Shown here piece by piece: positions 47,700 through 58,621 of a stretch of DNA of 64,000 bases; the stretch's first letter is position 1; each line of letters starts with the position of its first letter. The position numbers and the translations under genes are program-made. This DNA comes from Maea johnstoni (Eukaryota > Annelida > Polychaeta > Spionida > Magelonidae), in assembly GCA_963942565.1 (NCBI GenBank), contig OZ012700.1, positions 7,520,401 to 7,584,400 on the forward strand, given 5' to 3'. Under the pieces are notes generated by a model. It was not told where the DNA came from. It saw only the letters and a program-made list of their open reading frames with translations, and ran no database searches.

Positions 47700-50600
47700 C
47701 AAATATGACATCCCTGCGGGGTTGCTAACACGGTTGTCTACCCTGAGTGAGCATTGTCACCCGAGGGCGTAGTCCGAGGTTCACAATGCTCACGAGGGGT
47801 AGACTACCATGTTAGCAACCCCGCAGGGATGTCACATTTGTTTTATTATACCGAACAACCCCCCAACCTCACCCCTGGGCACCCACAATCCATGACAAAC
47901 TAATGATCAGATTTTCAAAATGTTTAATCACTTTTAAACATCTACAGTCAAATAAGGTCAACAATCTGAATACCAACAGTCATATATGGTCAACTATGTA
48001 AACGGTCACTCATTTTGTTTCTATATATTCCACCTGCTGTAATTAACTACTTATAACACAAAGCCATCTGGCGACAGCAACGGGAATACACCACATGACG
48101 GGATCTTGAAAGCATGACGTCATTATAGGGTATCATGAAACGGTAGGTTGCTAATTCACATCTCCTTGACAACGGGTGCTACTCCTTGAGTAGCGACCGC
48201 TGTCACTGAACCTGCAGAGATACAGGTTGCTAACAGTCTTGACACATGGCTCTCATCCAATAGGATAAGAGTATTCTCACGTGAGGTATAATAAATATAT
48301 ATGGTAGGTAGGTCACTCGGCAAACTCTGTCTTCGCAGGTATTTGGCTCTCATCCAATAGGATAAGAGTATTCTCACGTGAGGTATAATAAATATATATG
48401 GTAGGTAGGTCACTCGGCAAACTCTGTCTTCGCAGGTATTTGGGCTAGTGTGTGTTATTAAATCAACTAGCATATGCTGTTGCGTTTGTTATTTAATTCA
48501 ATAACAACCGCTGTTGACCACAGGTAGCCAGTCGTTAAGGGGTTAGTATAGCGTGATGATTAATCTATGGCCCTTAACCAACCAGCATCAAGAATCAAGG
48601 TATAATAATGAGAGATGCACTATTAATACGGTTGATGCTTAGAAATATCCTTCTGAGGATCCTTAATTAATTTGTGCATTTATATGGTGCATGACTGATC
48701 TTTTTTCTTCTCCCTAGCTTGTAATAAACACACTTACATGGTAACAAAGCGGAATCACGAGTGTACTTTGCTGCAACACCCAATATTTGCAATAGAATGA
48801 CTAAATAGGAAGAGGATAATCGAACTAACCACCATCGCAGATCAGGCAATGGTCTCCATTAACAATACTATTCATCTATTGCTAAGGACCATTATTTTAC
48901 AAATGTTATGGCACTAAACGGCCTTTGTGTGCCGATGTGTCTTTAAGCAATCATTCATTCATTCATTCCATTAACAATACTAACAAGCTTTGATATTTCC
49001 AATATGTCTATCTACTGTAGGTTTAGTACCATGGCATGGAATAATGCGAGGGGATTTGATTTTCTTACTTGGAGGAGAGAGAGAGAGTACTTACATTGGA
49101 ATTGACAGTTACTGCCATGGTAACCGGGTCCACAGGAACTTCCATCCGAGCTGTAGTTGGGTGTAGGAGTGTTCCTCCCAACCTAGTAATAACCAAAATA
49201 AGAAAAGGCAACTGATTAACTTTATTGATAACTGAAACATCACTGTAATACCAATAACAGATGCGTGACAATTGTGTTTGGTATATATCTTGCATTTTCT
49301 TTTATTGGTCCCTTCCAATGGAGTTTGAGAACTTTACCATAAATAGAGCCACCACATCAGTTTGTTGTCCAGAACCCGGCCGACCACTTGTCAGGGTGAT
49401 GATTGCGGCAGTGCTGCTTAGATGATTTGTTTGGCATATTCATGAAGAAGAAATTGTTTTCTATTTGGAGAGTGATTTCCTTGCCACATTCCCTATGTCT
49501 CTCATACACCAAATAATAACTCTTCCAATGCTGAGGCTACTTTCGCCCAATGCACAAGAATAAAACTTTTGAAAACCATTGAAACCCTGTCATGCTGGTG
49601 CTCATTGGATAGCTCTCATTAAGTACCCCCTGCCTTGGTTTCAGTTATTTTTCAGGATTTTTACATTATCATGCATTGGCCATCTTAGCCACCAGGGGCC
49701 CAGTTCTCATATCATAAATAAGGAATCGTTCTTAAATTTACGATTTCCAAATTTACGAAACATTTGCGAAGACCAGAAAATGCGTTATTCAACAATTAAG
49801 AATAGTCAGGTTATAATAGTGTCCCCCCCCCCCCACATTTTTTTTCTGGAATCAGGCTGTCCAAATATTTTAGTCCCGGATCAGAGTCAATAAGTCCTGT
49901 TGCACAGCAATCTTTTGTGGTTGGGGTTCGATAACAGCTGTGAATATTGTAACCTGTCTGCACTACTATATTAGCCCTTAGTGCAATAGTTAAGACCAAA
50001 ACCAATCAATAGACAGTATTTAGATACAGTTTTCATCAAAAATGACTCAAGTGAAATATATGATAGCCTCAATTGGTCATGTTTTGCGAATTTCTCGAGT
50101 TAAATAGTATTTTCTTGGCTTGTCGCACGGTTTGAAGCCCCTGTCGCACACTGATGAGACAGTTGGACACCACACTTTTAGTTGACGTCTTCACTTATTG
50201 CACAAAACTAAGTGACATCGGTAGGGGCACTGCCAATTTTATTTGAGAAAAAGCAAAACATATTCTTTCTCTCCTAGCTCTGTAGCAAAAATGTAACTCG
50301 GAACATCCCCATTATTTTTCGCATATAGAACGCAAATTTGCAGGGCAAGAACATATCAAAATCTTTTAGAAAATTCTCCGGTTTATTCTTTTTTACAATT
50401 CATTGTGTGCGATAAATACAAATATCTATGAATGATTCATAAATACTCATACACCATTCATAAATATCGATGAACCATAAGTTAAGATTTGTAAGTGATC
50501 TAAACTATTGATAAGTTATGTATGAATACAGGATTTAAAAGAAGACCAACACTAGAAATAGTTGGTATACAATGTAATTAAAATGGTTCATTTAACATTG

Positions 50601-53517
50601 CAGACTCTTCCCTACCATATATTCATACAGAGAGTCAGAAATATATTTGTTACACTGTGATTCCATGCTATGGAGAATAAAAACCCTGTTACATATGTGT
50701 GTGATTTGAAATTATAAAAAAAGTTATGTATGAATATCTGCATTCAGGTATTAATAAATGATATACAGATATTGATATATCTTATAAATATTTTAAAATC
50801 AAAAGTATCTTTACATTATCTCTAAATAATTCTAGTCGATAACAAGATCGGGTGAATATTAATTAACTATTAATTGTATTATATTCAAAAGAAATATCCA
50901 TTAATTAATGATTAACCCTAATACTGCTGGAGGCTAATTTGGCCATTACAAAATGATGCAAAAACATAAAAAATAACTGGAACCCTGGCATAAGGGTACT
51001 CATCTGATAGTACTCGGTGAGAGCTATCCAATGCATACCAACATGACAGGGTTTAGGCGGTTTTCAAATAATGTTTGCGTTCTTGTGCTTTGGACAAACG
51101 TAGCCTTAGCATTGGAATTGTTAATATTCATGCATGTGTATGTATCAATTAAACGTTCATTTACATTCATAGGTTATTTCACTTGATCCCAAATATCAAT
51201 AAACCATATGAAAATATTTATACATCCTGCGGCCTATCATGATGGCAAGTGCCCATTTGGGTGCGTGAGATATCATCCCACGATGCCGTGACTGGGCAGG
51301 TCCATGATTTATAGATATTTACGCATGATCTATTACTATTTGTATATAAGACTAGAGTGCAAACAAATGTTTATTCAATACACACAAATGCATAAAGATT
51401 GTTTATTCATGGATGTATTTTCTAAATAACAAAGCAAATGGTTTGTAAATACTAGTATTCGCTCGGACACTGTAGTTTTTGAAGTATTTATAAGATATAT
51501 CAATATGTATACTAGTATATCATTTGATAATATCTAAATGATTTATAGATATTCATATATGAGGTATTAATATTTAAGATAACTTTTTGACATTAACTAT
51601 TGCTTCAATAATATTTATCAATGATGTATAAATATGTGTGATTCTTTCATGAATATTTGTACATGTTATTCTATAGATATTTACTTATGCTGATTAACGT
51701 GTTAGAATGTTTGCCCAACAACCTAGCCGGTTCAGTACCAAGAATATATTTTCGTATAAGTTTTCGTCAATTCTTTGAAAGCATGCCCAAAGTGCATCGA
51801 CAAGTCCCCTGCAATTACACGTGTGCTTACAAAATTGCCATTTAGTGTTTTTGTTTTCAACCCTTCTGTATCAACTGCTAACAAAGCAAGCGCAGAGAGA
51901 CAGCAAACAGTTAAGTTTATTAGCATACAAGTATAGGTACCTAGACATGGTCATCATTAATCTGTACAATTGAAAATGGACTGTTTAGGATTTTGTTGGT
52001 TGTCTTACAACTTGGGTTTTGTTTAATATCTAGATCCCTTTGGCAACAACTCCTTAAAGGAAAGGGATAAACAAAGGGTTAATTATAACTATAATTATGA
52101 ACTTTAACGAAAGATTTCGATTCAAACTTGTAAACTGTTAGGTAATATTTTTTTCATTTAGGACATTCATATTACCATATATCAATAACCTGATTATGAG
52201 TGACCTTTTTATGATTTTAGTTTTTTTTACAGTTTTAGATCAGTTTATTTTTATCGTTTCTGAGCATCACTGTCTTAGTAATAGTGACCAGTGGTACTCA
52301 ATGGTTTCCCGAGTAGATGTTCAGCCCCTATCACTGTTCTGGGACTAAGTAGCTCAGTTTGTTAGGTGTCGGACTTGTAACCAGTAGGTCGCTGGTTCAA
52401 TTCCCGGCAGGAGCACTTTGGTCTGTTCTTGGGCAAGACAGTTCATTCCACATTGCCTCAGTCTACCCAGCTGCAAAATGGGTATCTATCATTAATAAGG
52501 CAATGCTTAGAGCTTGTGCGCTATATGCTGCCAGTTGCTCTGGAATATCCCTTGGGGGACTGAAATGGTGTCCATGTGTACAGGCCTGCTAGGTGAGGAA
52601 GGTCGTGTGAGCGCGTTGGTGGATACACGACTATAAACCGAATACCCTTACCTTTACCTCTGTTCAGCATCTCCCGAACATCAGCTGATGAGAGTCAACG
52701 ATTGAACATCCACAGAGATAATTGAGACACACCTTCAACTATAGAACTGCATTCGGTGTCGCACTCCATTCCCCCCCCCCCTCCCCCATGACCTCCCCCC
52801 CCCCCCCCCTTCCTGGCGATATTTTCTGACCACTCCCTAACCGCAGCTGACAGTGTGGGCGCCGTGCTTAACGTCAGCCATTGGGGATGGTCAATCGCGA
52901 TCACATCCTCTTCATTTGACCACTGGGGCCTGCCTCGCTGGCCAAACGATCTAATGCATTAACACTAAACTCTCTCACCTCTGCCGGTTTCCAAATCGGC
53001 TCACCAGTGACTTGGGGTTAGGTTTGTAGATTTTCAACGGACATTTCAGATTAATCAATCATTAACAACAGACTAATCACAATGTAAGCTAAACATGGCA
53101 AGAAAAAGACGATATTGGAAATTTCAAATTCTACAAGTTGACTAGAGCTCTACTTACAGCTTCCATGTAGCTTGATCCCTGCTCTGCCGTGACATTCTGG
53201 CAGGACTTCGCTCGTCCGCTGGAGAGCTGGCACATCCTGCTGTATTCGTTGAAGGAGAAAGAGTGGCACCTGGGCTCGCTGTGGCACTTGGCTGCACACC
53301 GTGTAGTGGTCAGCGCTCGCTGTCCAGGCCCTAGCGCTTCCTCTCCAAATGCCATGTCTTTGCCACAAGGGGCTTCGAATATCAATTGCGACCCTCCTGC
53401 AAATCCAAAGCAACACACAACTGCCCATGCGATAGGGGCAAATCGAAGTCCATTTAAACATAGATGACTGATTGAATTAAAACTGTTTTTTGAATGATTT
53501 GATTGTCTAGCTGCCAT
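44182..53517 (-). CDS. Secreted C-type lectin with PAN and EGF-like parts (4 exons)
   Basis: Four exons on the minus strand join with correct phases: 53158-53517, 49095-49182, 47045-47212 and 44182-44432. The sum is 867 bases, or 288 residues and a stop. Each intron starts GTAAG and ends AG. Residues 1-45 hold a hydrophobic stretch (FAPIAWAVVCCFGFAGG) that fits a signal peptide or signal anchor. Residues about 48-120 are a PAN/apple-like domain (TRCAAKCHSEPRCHSFSFNE, then MCQLSSG and SCQNV). A short Cys-rich EGF-like piece follows (CGPGYHGSNCQFQC). The C-terminal half is a C-type lectin domain: SCYSL, CQQDGGQLACPE, VWLGLND, DEPNN, EHCVHF, LLNDSDC, FICEK. The EPN motif and the ND of the usual WND are kept, so Ca-dependent binding of mannose-type sugars is plausible. 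Such PAN-EGF-CTLD mixes are common in lancelets and other marine invertebrates, often with immune roles. The first Met is inferred; start and splicing are not tested. Confidence 0.8.
44433..47044 (-). other. Lectin intron 3
   Basis: 2.6 kb without recognisable gene or repeat; several short open frames have no similarity I know. Confidence 0.5.
47045..47212 (-). CDS. Lectin exon 3: first half of C-type lectin domain
   Basis: The exon is 168 bp between TTTTTTCTTACAG and GTAAGCC. It reads GPGYTILPGSESCYSLKGNV, then LQWTNASSECQQDGGQLACP and ETQAEFNAMRDFLRA. The first CTLD cysteines (SCY, SEC) and the W-x-x-A-x-x-x-C region are typical. It is in phase with both neighbours. Confidence 0.8.
47414..47875. 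repeat. Palindromic element with a ~208 bp partial tandem duplication
   Basis: A full palindrome (47699-47840: ACAAATATGACATCCCTGCG to CGCAGGGATGTCACATTTG) is centred on CCCGAGGGCGTAGTCCGAGG. It is followed by TATTATACCGAACAA, as at 5042-5200. In front of it a left half plus leader (AAATTTTAGGTACAGACC, a (TA)n run, ACAAATATGACATCCC to ATGCTCAC) occurs once more, giving two (TA)n runs (47450-47534, 47656-47695). It lies in lectin intron 2. Confidence 0.75.
48247..48440. repeat. Perfect 97 bp tandem duplication with promoter-like motifs
   Basis: Two copies (48247-48343, 48344-48440) appear identical. Each has ATCCAATAGG (CCAAT), CTCACGTGAGG (E-box palindrome) and GGTATAATAAATATATAT (TATA-like) in that order. 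It sits in lectin intron 2, antisense to the lectin. The motifs could be chance; no transcript start is known. Confidence 0.85.
49095..49182 (-). CDS. Lectin exon 2: EGF-like fragment
   Basis: The exon is 88 bp between TTATTACTAG and GTAAGTAC. In phase with exon 1 it reads VGRNTPTPNYSSDGSSCGPG then YHGSNCQFQ. The C-x-PGYxGxxC pattern resembles the last part of an EGF module; the first cysteines of a full EGF domain are missing. Confidence 0.7.
49519..49695. mobile_element. TTAA-type MITE fragment, same family as 20601 (copy 3)
   Basis: In reverse orientation it shows TCTTCCAATGCTGAGGCTAC at the left and GCATTGGCCATCTTAGCCAC at the right, with AACCCTGTCATGCTGG between. The outer TTAA at either end is not intact. 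It lies in lectin intron 1. Confidence 0.6.
50400..51680. other. TATAAATA-rich intron tract
   Basis: This AT-rich part of lectin intron 1 repeats loose variants of ATAAATATTCAT and GATATTTATAG many times. It may be an eroded minisatellite; no unit length could be fixed by eye. Confidence 0.35.
50916..51120. mobile_element. TTAA-target MITE, same family as 20601 (copy 4)
   Basis: CCCTAATACTGCTGGAGGCT at the left and GTAGCCTTAGCATTGGAATTG at the right are flanked by TTAA on both sides (50912-50915, 51121-51124). This is the best-preserved member in the window. Confidence 0.8.
52340..52659 (+). mobile_element. tRNA-derived SINE
   Basis: The first ~75 bp resemble a tRNA: TAGCTCAGTTTGTTAGG (A box), an anticodon loop CTTGTAA and GGTTCAATTCC (B box). 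It could derive from tRNA-Thr, but the acceptor stem is poor. The body contains GCTGCAAAATGGGTATC, a type of sequence seen in several invertebrate SINE bodies, and the end is CCTTACCTTTACC. CTGTTC flanks both sides (52334-52339, 52660-52665). It is in lectin intron 1. Confidence 0.75.
53158..53517 (-). CDS. Lectin exon 1: signal segment and PAN/apple domain
   Basis: It encodes 120 residues ending YMEA directly before GTAAGTAG (phase 0). The PAN-like part keeps spaced cysteines (CGKD, RCAAKC, PRC, MC, SC) and the H-S-F-S-F-N core typical of PAN_AP domains. The frame reads on past the donor only 9 codons before a stop, which supports splicing here. Confidence 0.8.
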
Positions 53518-53631
53518 GGCCTATACAACTGGAAGTAGGTTTTTAAGCACCAGAGTACTACTATCTTTGCATATTAGACGCTATGGTTGAGCTGAACGAG
53601 GTAGATTGAGTGTTCGGGTGCTGCAAGCTTG

Positions 53632-53665
53632 TATTTATCTATGATGGGAGCCTTCCCTGACGTCA
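53632..53665 (-). promoter_or_regulatory. CRE plus TATA-like box upstream of lectin
   Basis: On the minus strand TGACGTCA (53658-53665), a full cAMP-response-element consensus, lies about 18 bp upstream of GATAAATA (53632-53639). A start about 30 bp downstream would leave a 5' UTR of roughly 90 bases before the ATG at 53517. Spacing is that of a compact CREB/ATF-type promoter; it is untested. Confidence 0.5.
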
Positions 53666-54253
53666 TTTTCCTGAATGGCTGGTGTTTGTCATATACATAA
53701 ATTATTTAGTGTCCTAACACACTCTGAATGCAAGGAGGGAAAGCTACATGTATGTACAGCAAATTGATTCATGTAAATGTTATTGTAAACATGTATGTGT
53801 TCATAGCTAGCCATTCAACACGAATGACGTTGGACCTTTTCCGATACATTCACACCCACACATTCATTCGTTAAAAGCATTCAAAATGGCTAGTCCAATT
53901 AATCAGCCTCCTTCGCTGGTTGTTTTTATTACTGTTGGTCCTACGTCCAGCTTTCCTGTGAAAGGCAGGTGACAAATCAAATCTGGACAGAAAAGTCGAG
54001 CCGTCTTTACGTTTATTGTAAATGAACTATCAAAATGGCCTGTCAATTTCTCGGCGATGATTTCTCATGCAAACGTGCTGTAAAAGATATATGAAGAAGA
54101 AATGTTATTTAGGACCCCCTCCCCCTGCATCTGCATATGTCCATCAATAATTCTTGACGTTTAGGCCTTAATAGTGAGTGATATACAAAAGCACCATACG
54201 ATACTTTTCATGGGATATCCGGGCATGATAGGATTAATCAGAGAGATGCTTAA

Positions 54254-54475
54254 CCCATTAACGCTCAGGAGATCCTGAAGATGGATCGTCTGCTTCTCTC
54301 ACACTTTTGAAAATATTTTGTGAATGAAGCGAAAGTTCACAAAATATTTGAAGGAGAGTTGTTGTTTGGCTTCTGATCAACATTTCTCCCTCAAAAGTTT
54401 TCAAGAAAATGCTTTTGAAATTGAAATATTTTCAAAATTGTCAGGCCTCTTTTGGCTGCCCTGAGTGTTAATGGG
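54254..54475. mobile_element. TTAA-target MITE, CCCATTAACACTCAG family (copy 2)
   Basis: CCCATTAACGCTCAGG and CCTGAGTGTTAATGGG are inverted ends flanked by TTAA on both sides (54250-54253, 54476-54479). The interior is partly self-complementary (GAAAATATTTTGTGAA...TTCACAAAATATTT). Confidence 0.85.
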
Positions 54476-54479
54476 TTAA

Positions 54480-55438
54480 GATACAATTACAATTATTTAC
54501 GATAATAAGAGTAGGAGAGATTTCTGTGTAGTATAGAAAGCCATAGTGGCTGTGGCTGAATACAATTATAACCTACGGTTACACAGGGCGGAGCCCTCGT
54601 AAGCCGGTTGCGTCGATACTGACTAGACCCCTTCCAGAGTCAAAATCCATTGAAAACAACTACTAGTATGCAGTGGTATGCACCACATGTTCAGTGCACA
54701 CCCTAGTGGCCACGTTGATTCCTCTTTCAAGATCGAATACCCCTATATTTAACATTTTATGAAGTTTTTGGTACTTGCCTAGAAAATCAGTTTATTATAC
54801 ATGTAGAAGGTTTAATCTTAGATGAAGAAAAGAATGGATATGTAGCGAGAGACCAATTACTTTAAGTGTTAAAGTGAAGGCTTGGCCAAGCCAGGGGTCT
54901 GGAATCTGGCTTCCATGTGACGTCACTAGGAGACAATGTCTCCTTCACATTACAGAAAAACCTGTGTTGCAAGATGCACAGAACGCGACTTTTGGGCAGC
55001 CACCCTGTTCAGGTTGACCGACTGGTTAACGTTTCATATCCACTCCTTTTTTATTTAGCTAAGGTTTAATGTAATTTAAAAATACCATTTTTAGTCAGTT
55101 GCTCTGTGTTTTCGATAACTACATCCACACTACATGTCACACAGTAAGCAAAAGTATCACCTTTTCGCTCCTAATTTCAGAAAATTCTCAAGCCATATTG
55201 TCATTAAATTTGTCGGTGAATTTTCCTTGTCAGCCATTGTATATTTAACGAGAGATGCCATAGGGTGATGCTAGTCCACTGAGTGCACTTCCCCTCTTAA
55301 TCCCATATAACAACATGGCTACTGTACATGATAATGGCCATCAGTGAGGGATTATGCTATGAATATCTACTAGTAAGAAATCAATTACTACACACAGTAA
55401 TTTGGTCAGCTGAGATAGACTGAATAGAGAGGAGCTAA
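54480..55438. other. No gene seen
   Basis: I recognise no coding sequence or repeat here. Confidence 0.5.
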
Positions 55439-55915
55439 CTGCCCGGGGGGGGGGGGGGGGGGGGGGGTGGGGGGGGGGGGTCACTCAGGTACAGAGGGGG
55501 GCTGCACCCGCGTTATGTATTTCGCGGAAGAAGGGGTCTTTCTTTAAGACCTCCGCAATTTTGTAAAAGAAGTGTACATTATTGTACCCAAGTACGAAGT
55601 ATGGGGGTCAAAATCCCCTTACAATTCACGAAATATACGCGGCTCAGACGCCGAGTGACCCCCGAAGTGACTGGGCTTCCGAGTTTGCTGCCGCCACTTG
55701 CTACCGCTTAACACGCAGAGGATTATGAAATCTTTAGTTAAAATACGTGTTCCCGTTCATCCAATGTCAGTGTTTTGATAAAAGAAGGGGTGTTTATTTA
55801 GTGGAAAAATTGAGCGTTTTATCAAAATAAGGGTGCTTTTTTGGCCAGAAATCAGCACTTTAGGGGTATTTTTAAATTTTGATAACGAGCGTATGCGCCC
55901 CCCCTAAATACCCAA

Positions 55916-55951
<36 letters not shown>

Positions 55952-55955
55952 GCAG
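55439..55955. mobile_element. MITE with poly-G/poly-C terminal repeats, 517 bp
   Basis: The ends are CTGCCC followed by 23 G, T and 12 G on the left, and 31 C followed by GGGCAG on the right. They are long inverted repeats dominated by a homopolymer. GGGTCACTCAGG inside the left end and the AAGTGCC before the C run also correspond. I see no clear target duplication. No coding capacity. Confidence 0.65.
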
Positions 55956-56747
55956 ACTGACAAGCTTTGCTGAGAAAAGGGTGGATGATTTTTGAAAGTC
56001 AGCAAATCATTAGCTAATCAGGAGATTTTTACAAATAAGGTGCTCTATCAGGAGGCAGCAAATGTGGGTGCTCAAATCAGTAGAGTTGACAGGTGTATGT
56101 GTTTTATCTCTGATATGCATATACTAATACTGTAAGTGAAAGTATCTTCTGTCATGAATTGGTACGAACGTACCTTTTTACTAAATTTGCACCATTTTGA
56201 CTATACCTACCCATTTTAAATATATGTAGTACCCCAAGTGACAGTTTTGAACACTGGCTATTAGCTGAGTGATTCTTATATTTATTCAAATTTGATAATT
56301 TGACTTATTTATTGAAAATATGTCTGACCTTTCCTCTTTATATAAATGGGGTAATACTAGTATTTGTTCTTTATCTATGTGAAGTTTCAGAAAGTTAAAA
56401 AGTTTCCCAAAGTGTCATATAGAGCTGCACTCACAGATGGAGATCAACTCATGAGCTCAACTCCAGTTTGACTCATGAGCTCACCTGCACAGGTTTTCTA
56501 AAAATAAATATTTATTATCTAGCCCACCAATTAAGAAGTAAATATTTACTGATGGAAATCTATCAACATTAACATGATTATTTCATTGCAAAATGTGCTG
56601 GCGAGGTACAAAGGTCAGTATAACATTCAACGGTGCCTGTATACTCAGGATATCAAATGGTTGATGCCTGAGGATGTCATGTGAAGTACTAAACTAAGGA
56701 TGTAAACTGGATAACTGTATTCATTATGAATACTTAACTATCAATTA

Positions 56748-57091
56748 CAGGGCTCGACGCTAAGGGTAAACCTATGGCCCCAGGCCAGTAAAAATTTCCA
56801 AAAACAGCTTCGGGCCAGTAAAAAAAGACCTCAACTGGTCCTACAGGGCCAGTAAACATATGGAGACATTTTTGTTAAAAAGTTTCTTCCTGAGAATGTC
56901 CCCAATTGTTTTTGAAATAAATGAAGATGAAATTTATAAAGATAAATGTTGTGGTGAATCTTATGCATTGTTCTTTCTTGTTATTTTAAAGAAAAAAATG
57001 TAGGACCAGTAAACATTTTGCAGGACCAGTAGATTCTAGGTGTTACTGGTCCTACAGGGCCAGTATCATTTTGAGTTAGCGTCGAGGCCTG
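56748..57091. mobile_element. hAT-like MITE, CAGGGCTCGACGCTAA ends, 344 bp
   Basis: CAGGGCTCGACGCTAA on the left and TTAGCGTCGAGGCCTG on the right are inverted and start CAGG like hAT ends. GGCCAGTAAA and GGTCCTACAGGGCCAGTA occur several times inside. AATTA flanks both ends, shorter than the usual 8 bp. Confidence 0.7.
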
Positions 57092-58205
57092 AATTATTGT
57101 TATTTTTACTAATAAAAGGAAAATGATGGTCATAGGCCAACTCTATAAAACATTTAGTATGCTTAAAACCTGAAATATACAATATGTAATTTTATTTTAC
57201 CAAGGGAAGGTAATGCGTTATTCAATAAGAAACAACATGGACAAATCAACATTGGTCTTTTCAGTTTTTATTACCGGTATATTTCAACATTTGACTCATA
57301 CATTACAATCATAATATTTACTATTATACCTCATTGGCTCTTTGATCAAATAGCCCACTATCCACAACGCTCTATCAATCTTTTAATATTTATATCACAG
57401 CCAGCACCATTTGAGTCTTTGTCAACATGACATACAGTAAACAAGGATTACATACTCCAGATCCAGGTTTAGAAGCATAATTTTTGTTCAGAGTACCTCC
57501 AGCTTTTTGAATGAGGACATCAAAATTGTAAACCATCAACATCTTTGAATGAGGGAAATCATTATGCAAGTTCTTTTTTGTTTGAATACACTTTCCCTTG
57601 CATTAACAAAGCCTACACATTGGCAGACTTATTCCGTGATGAGTATACTGCACTTTAGAAAGCCAATGATAACACGGGAAAATAAACATGCTCAATGAAC
57701 AATGTGCAAACTTTCATTCATAATGATTGCCATTGTAAATTATGAGTACATTCATATTCTGAAATAAACACACATTTAGATTTTCCAAAACTAGTGTCAA
57801 GAGATGAGTAAAAGTTGTCCATACTTTGTGAAATAGCTACCAGCGATAAATCAAGGGTGGTCCATTTTTCCCAATAATTACTTTGAAAAATAGAGTGGCC
57901 CAAATTCCCAGGTGGTCTAACTTTCTGAGAATTTACGGTAGTAAGAGAGACATCTTTACCCCTTCCAATGCCGCACACATTTATATGCGTTGGTGTGCAC
58001 ACTATAAACCTTCAGAACCATGCACACATATGTGCAAGAAATGGTCATTTAAAGACCCCTAACATAGCTGGAGAATTAGGTAGTTAGCTGTCAGAATGTT
58101 GTGCTTGTTTCAAGGTTCACTTTGATATGTCACATGATTATCCTATTATGATGGTCAAAAATATTATTATATTGTCTAACATGAACAACCTGGTATTGGA
58201 TTTAA
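57092..58205. other. No gene seen
   Basis: AT-rich sequence between two MITEs without recognisable coding content. Confidence 0.5.
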
Positions 58206-58427
58206 GGCCTAAAACAAAAAGGTGTTTGTTTCCTGTAACCCTACACTAAGAAGTTTTTATTCAAAATAGTCCCTACCCTAAAGTTTTGTCTGCCCTGCCA
58301 ACTCCCAATCATCGTAAAACATGCATAAAACACACATGTTAAATAGTCCAAAATTTGTTTTTTACCAACCTACCTACCCTATTTTTTCTAGGACCGTTAC
58401 AGGAAACAAACAATTTTTTTTCTATGC
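58206..58427. mobile_element. GGCC-ended MITE (copy B of the 794 family)
   Basis: It shares GTTTGTTTCCTGTAACCCTA, AAACATGCATAAAACACA, CCTACCTACCCTATTTTT and GTTACAGGAAACAAACAA with the copy at 794-1010. It lies about 200 bp past the zinc-finger stop on the minus strand, and its TTTATT near 58256 could supply an AATAAA signal to that gene. Confidence 0.75.
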
Positions 58428-58621
58428 TTAAGCTAACATTCTCCATTACAATTTGGCAATGAGTATGTGGTCTTAATAATTAAGTAGGGATATGCGATAA
58501 GAAAAAGTTTCTTTTTGGGTTTTAGGTATCAAGATCTAATCTAAAAAGCTTTAATCTTTCTTTACTTTATGTAGACCTAGACTTTTCAAACTAAATCACT
58601 AACTCTGTCACAGGCTTAAAA

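Noticed and set aside
52341-52418. Functional tRNA gene
   Set aside because: The A and B boxes are present but the acceptor and anticodon stems pair poorly, and the sequence runs into a SINE body and tail.
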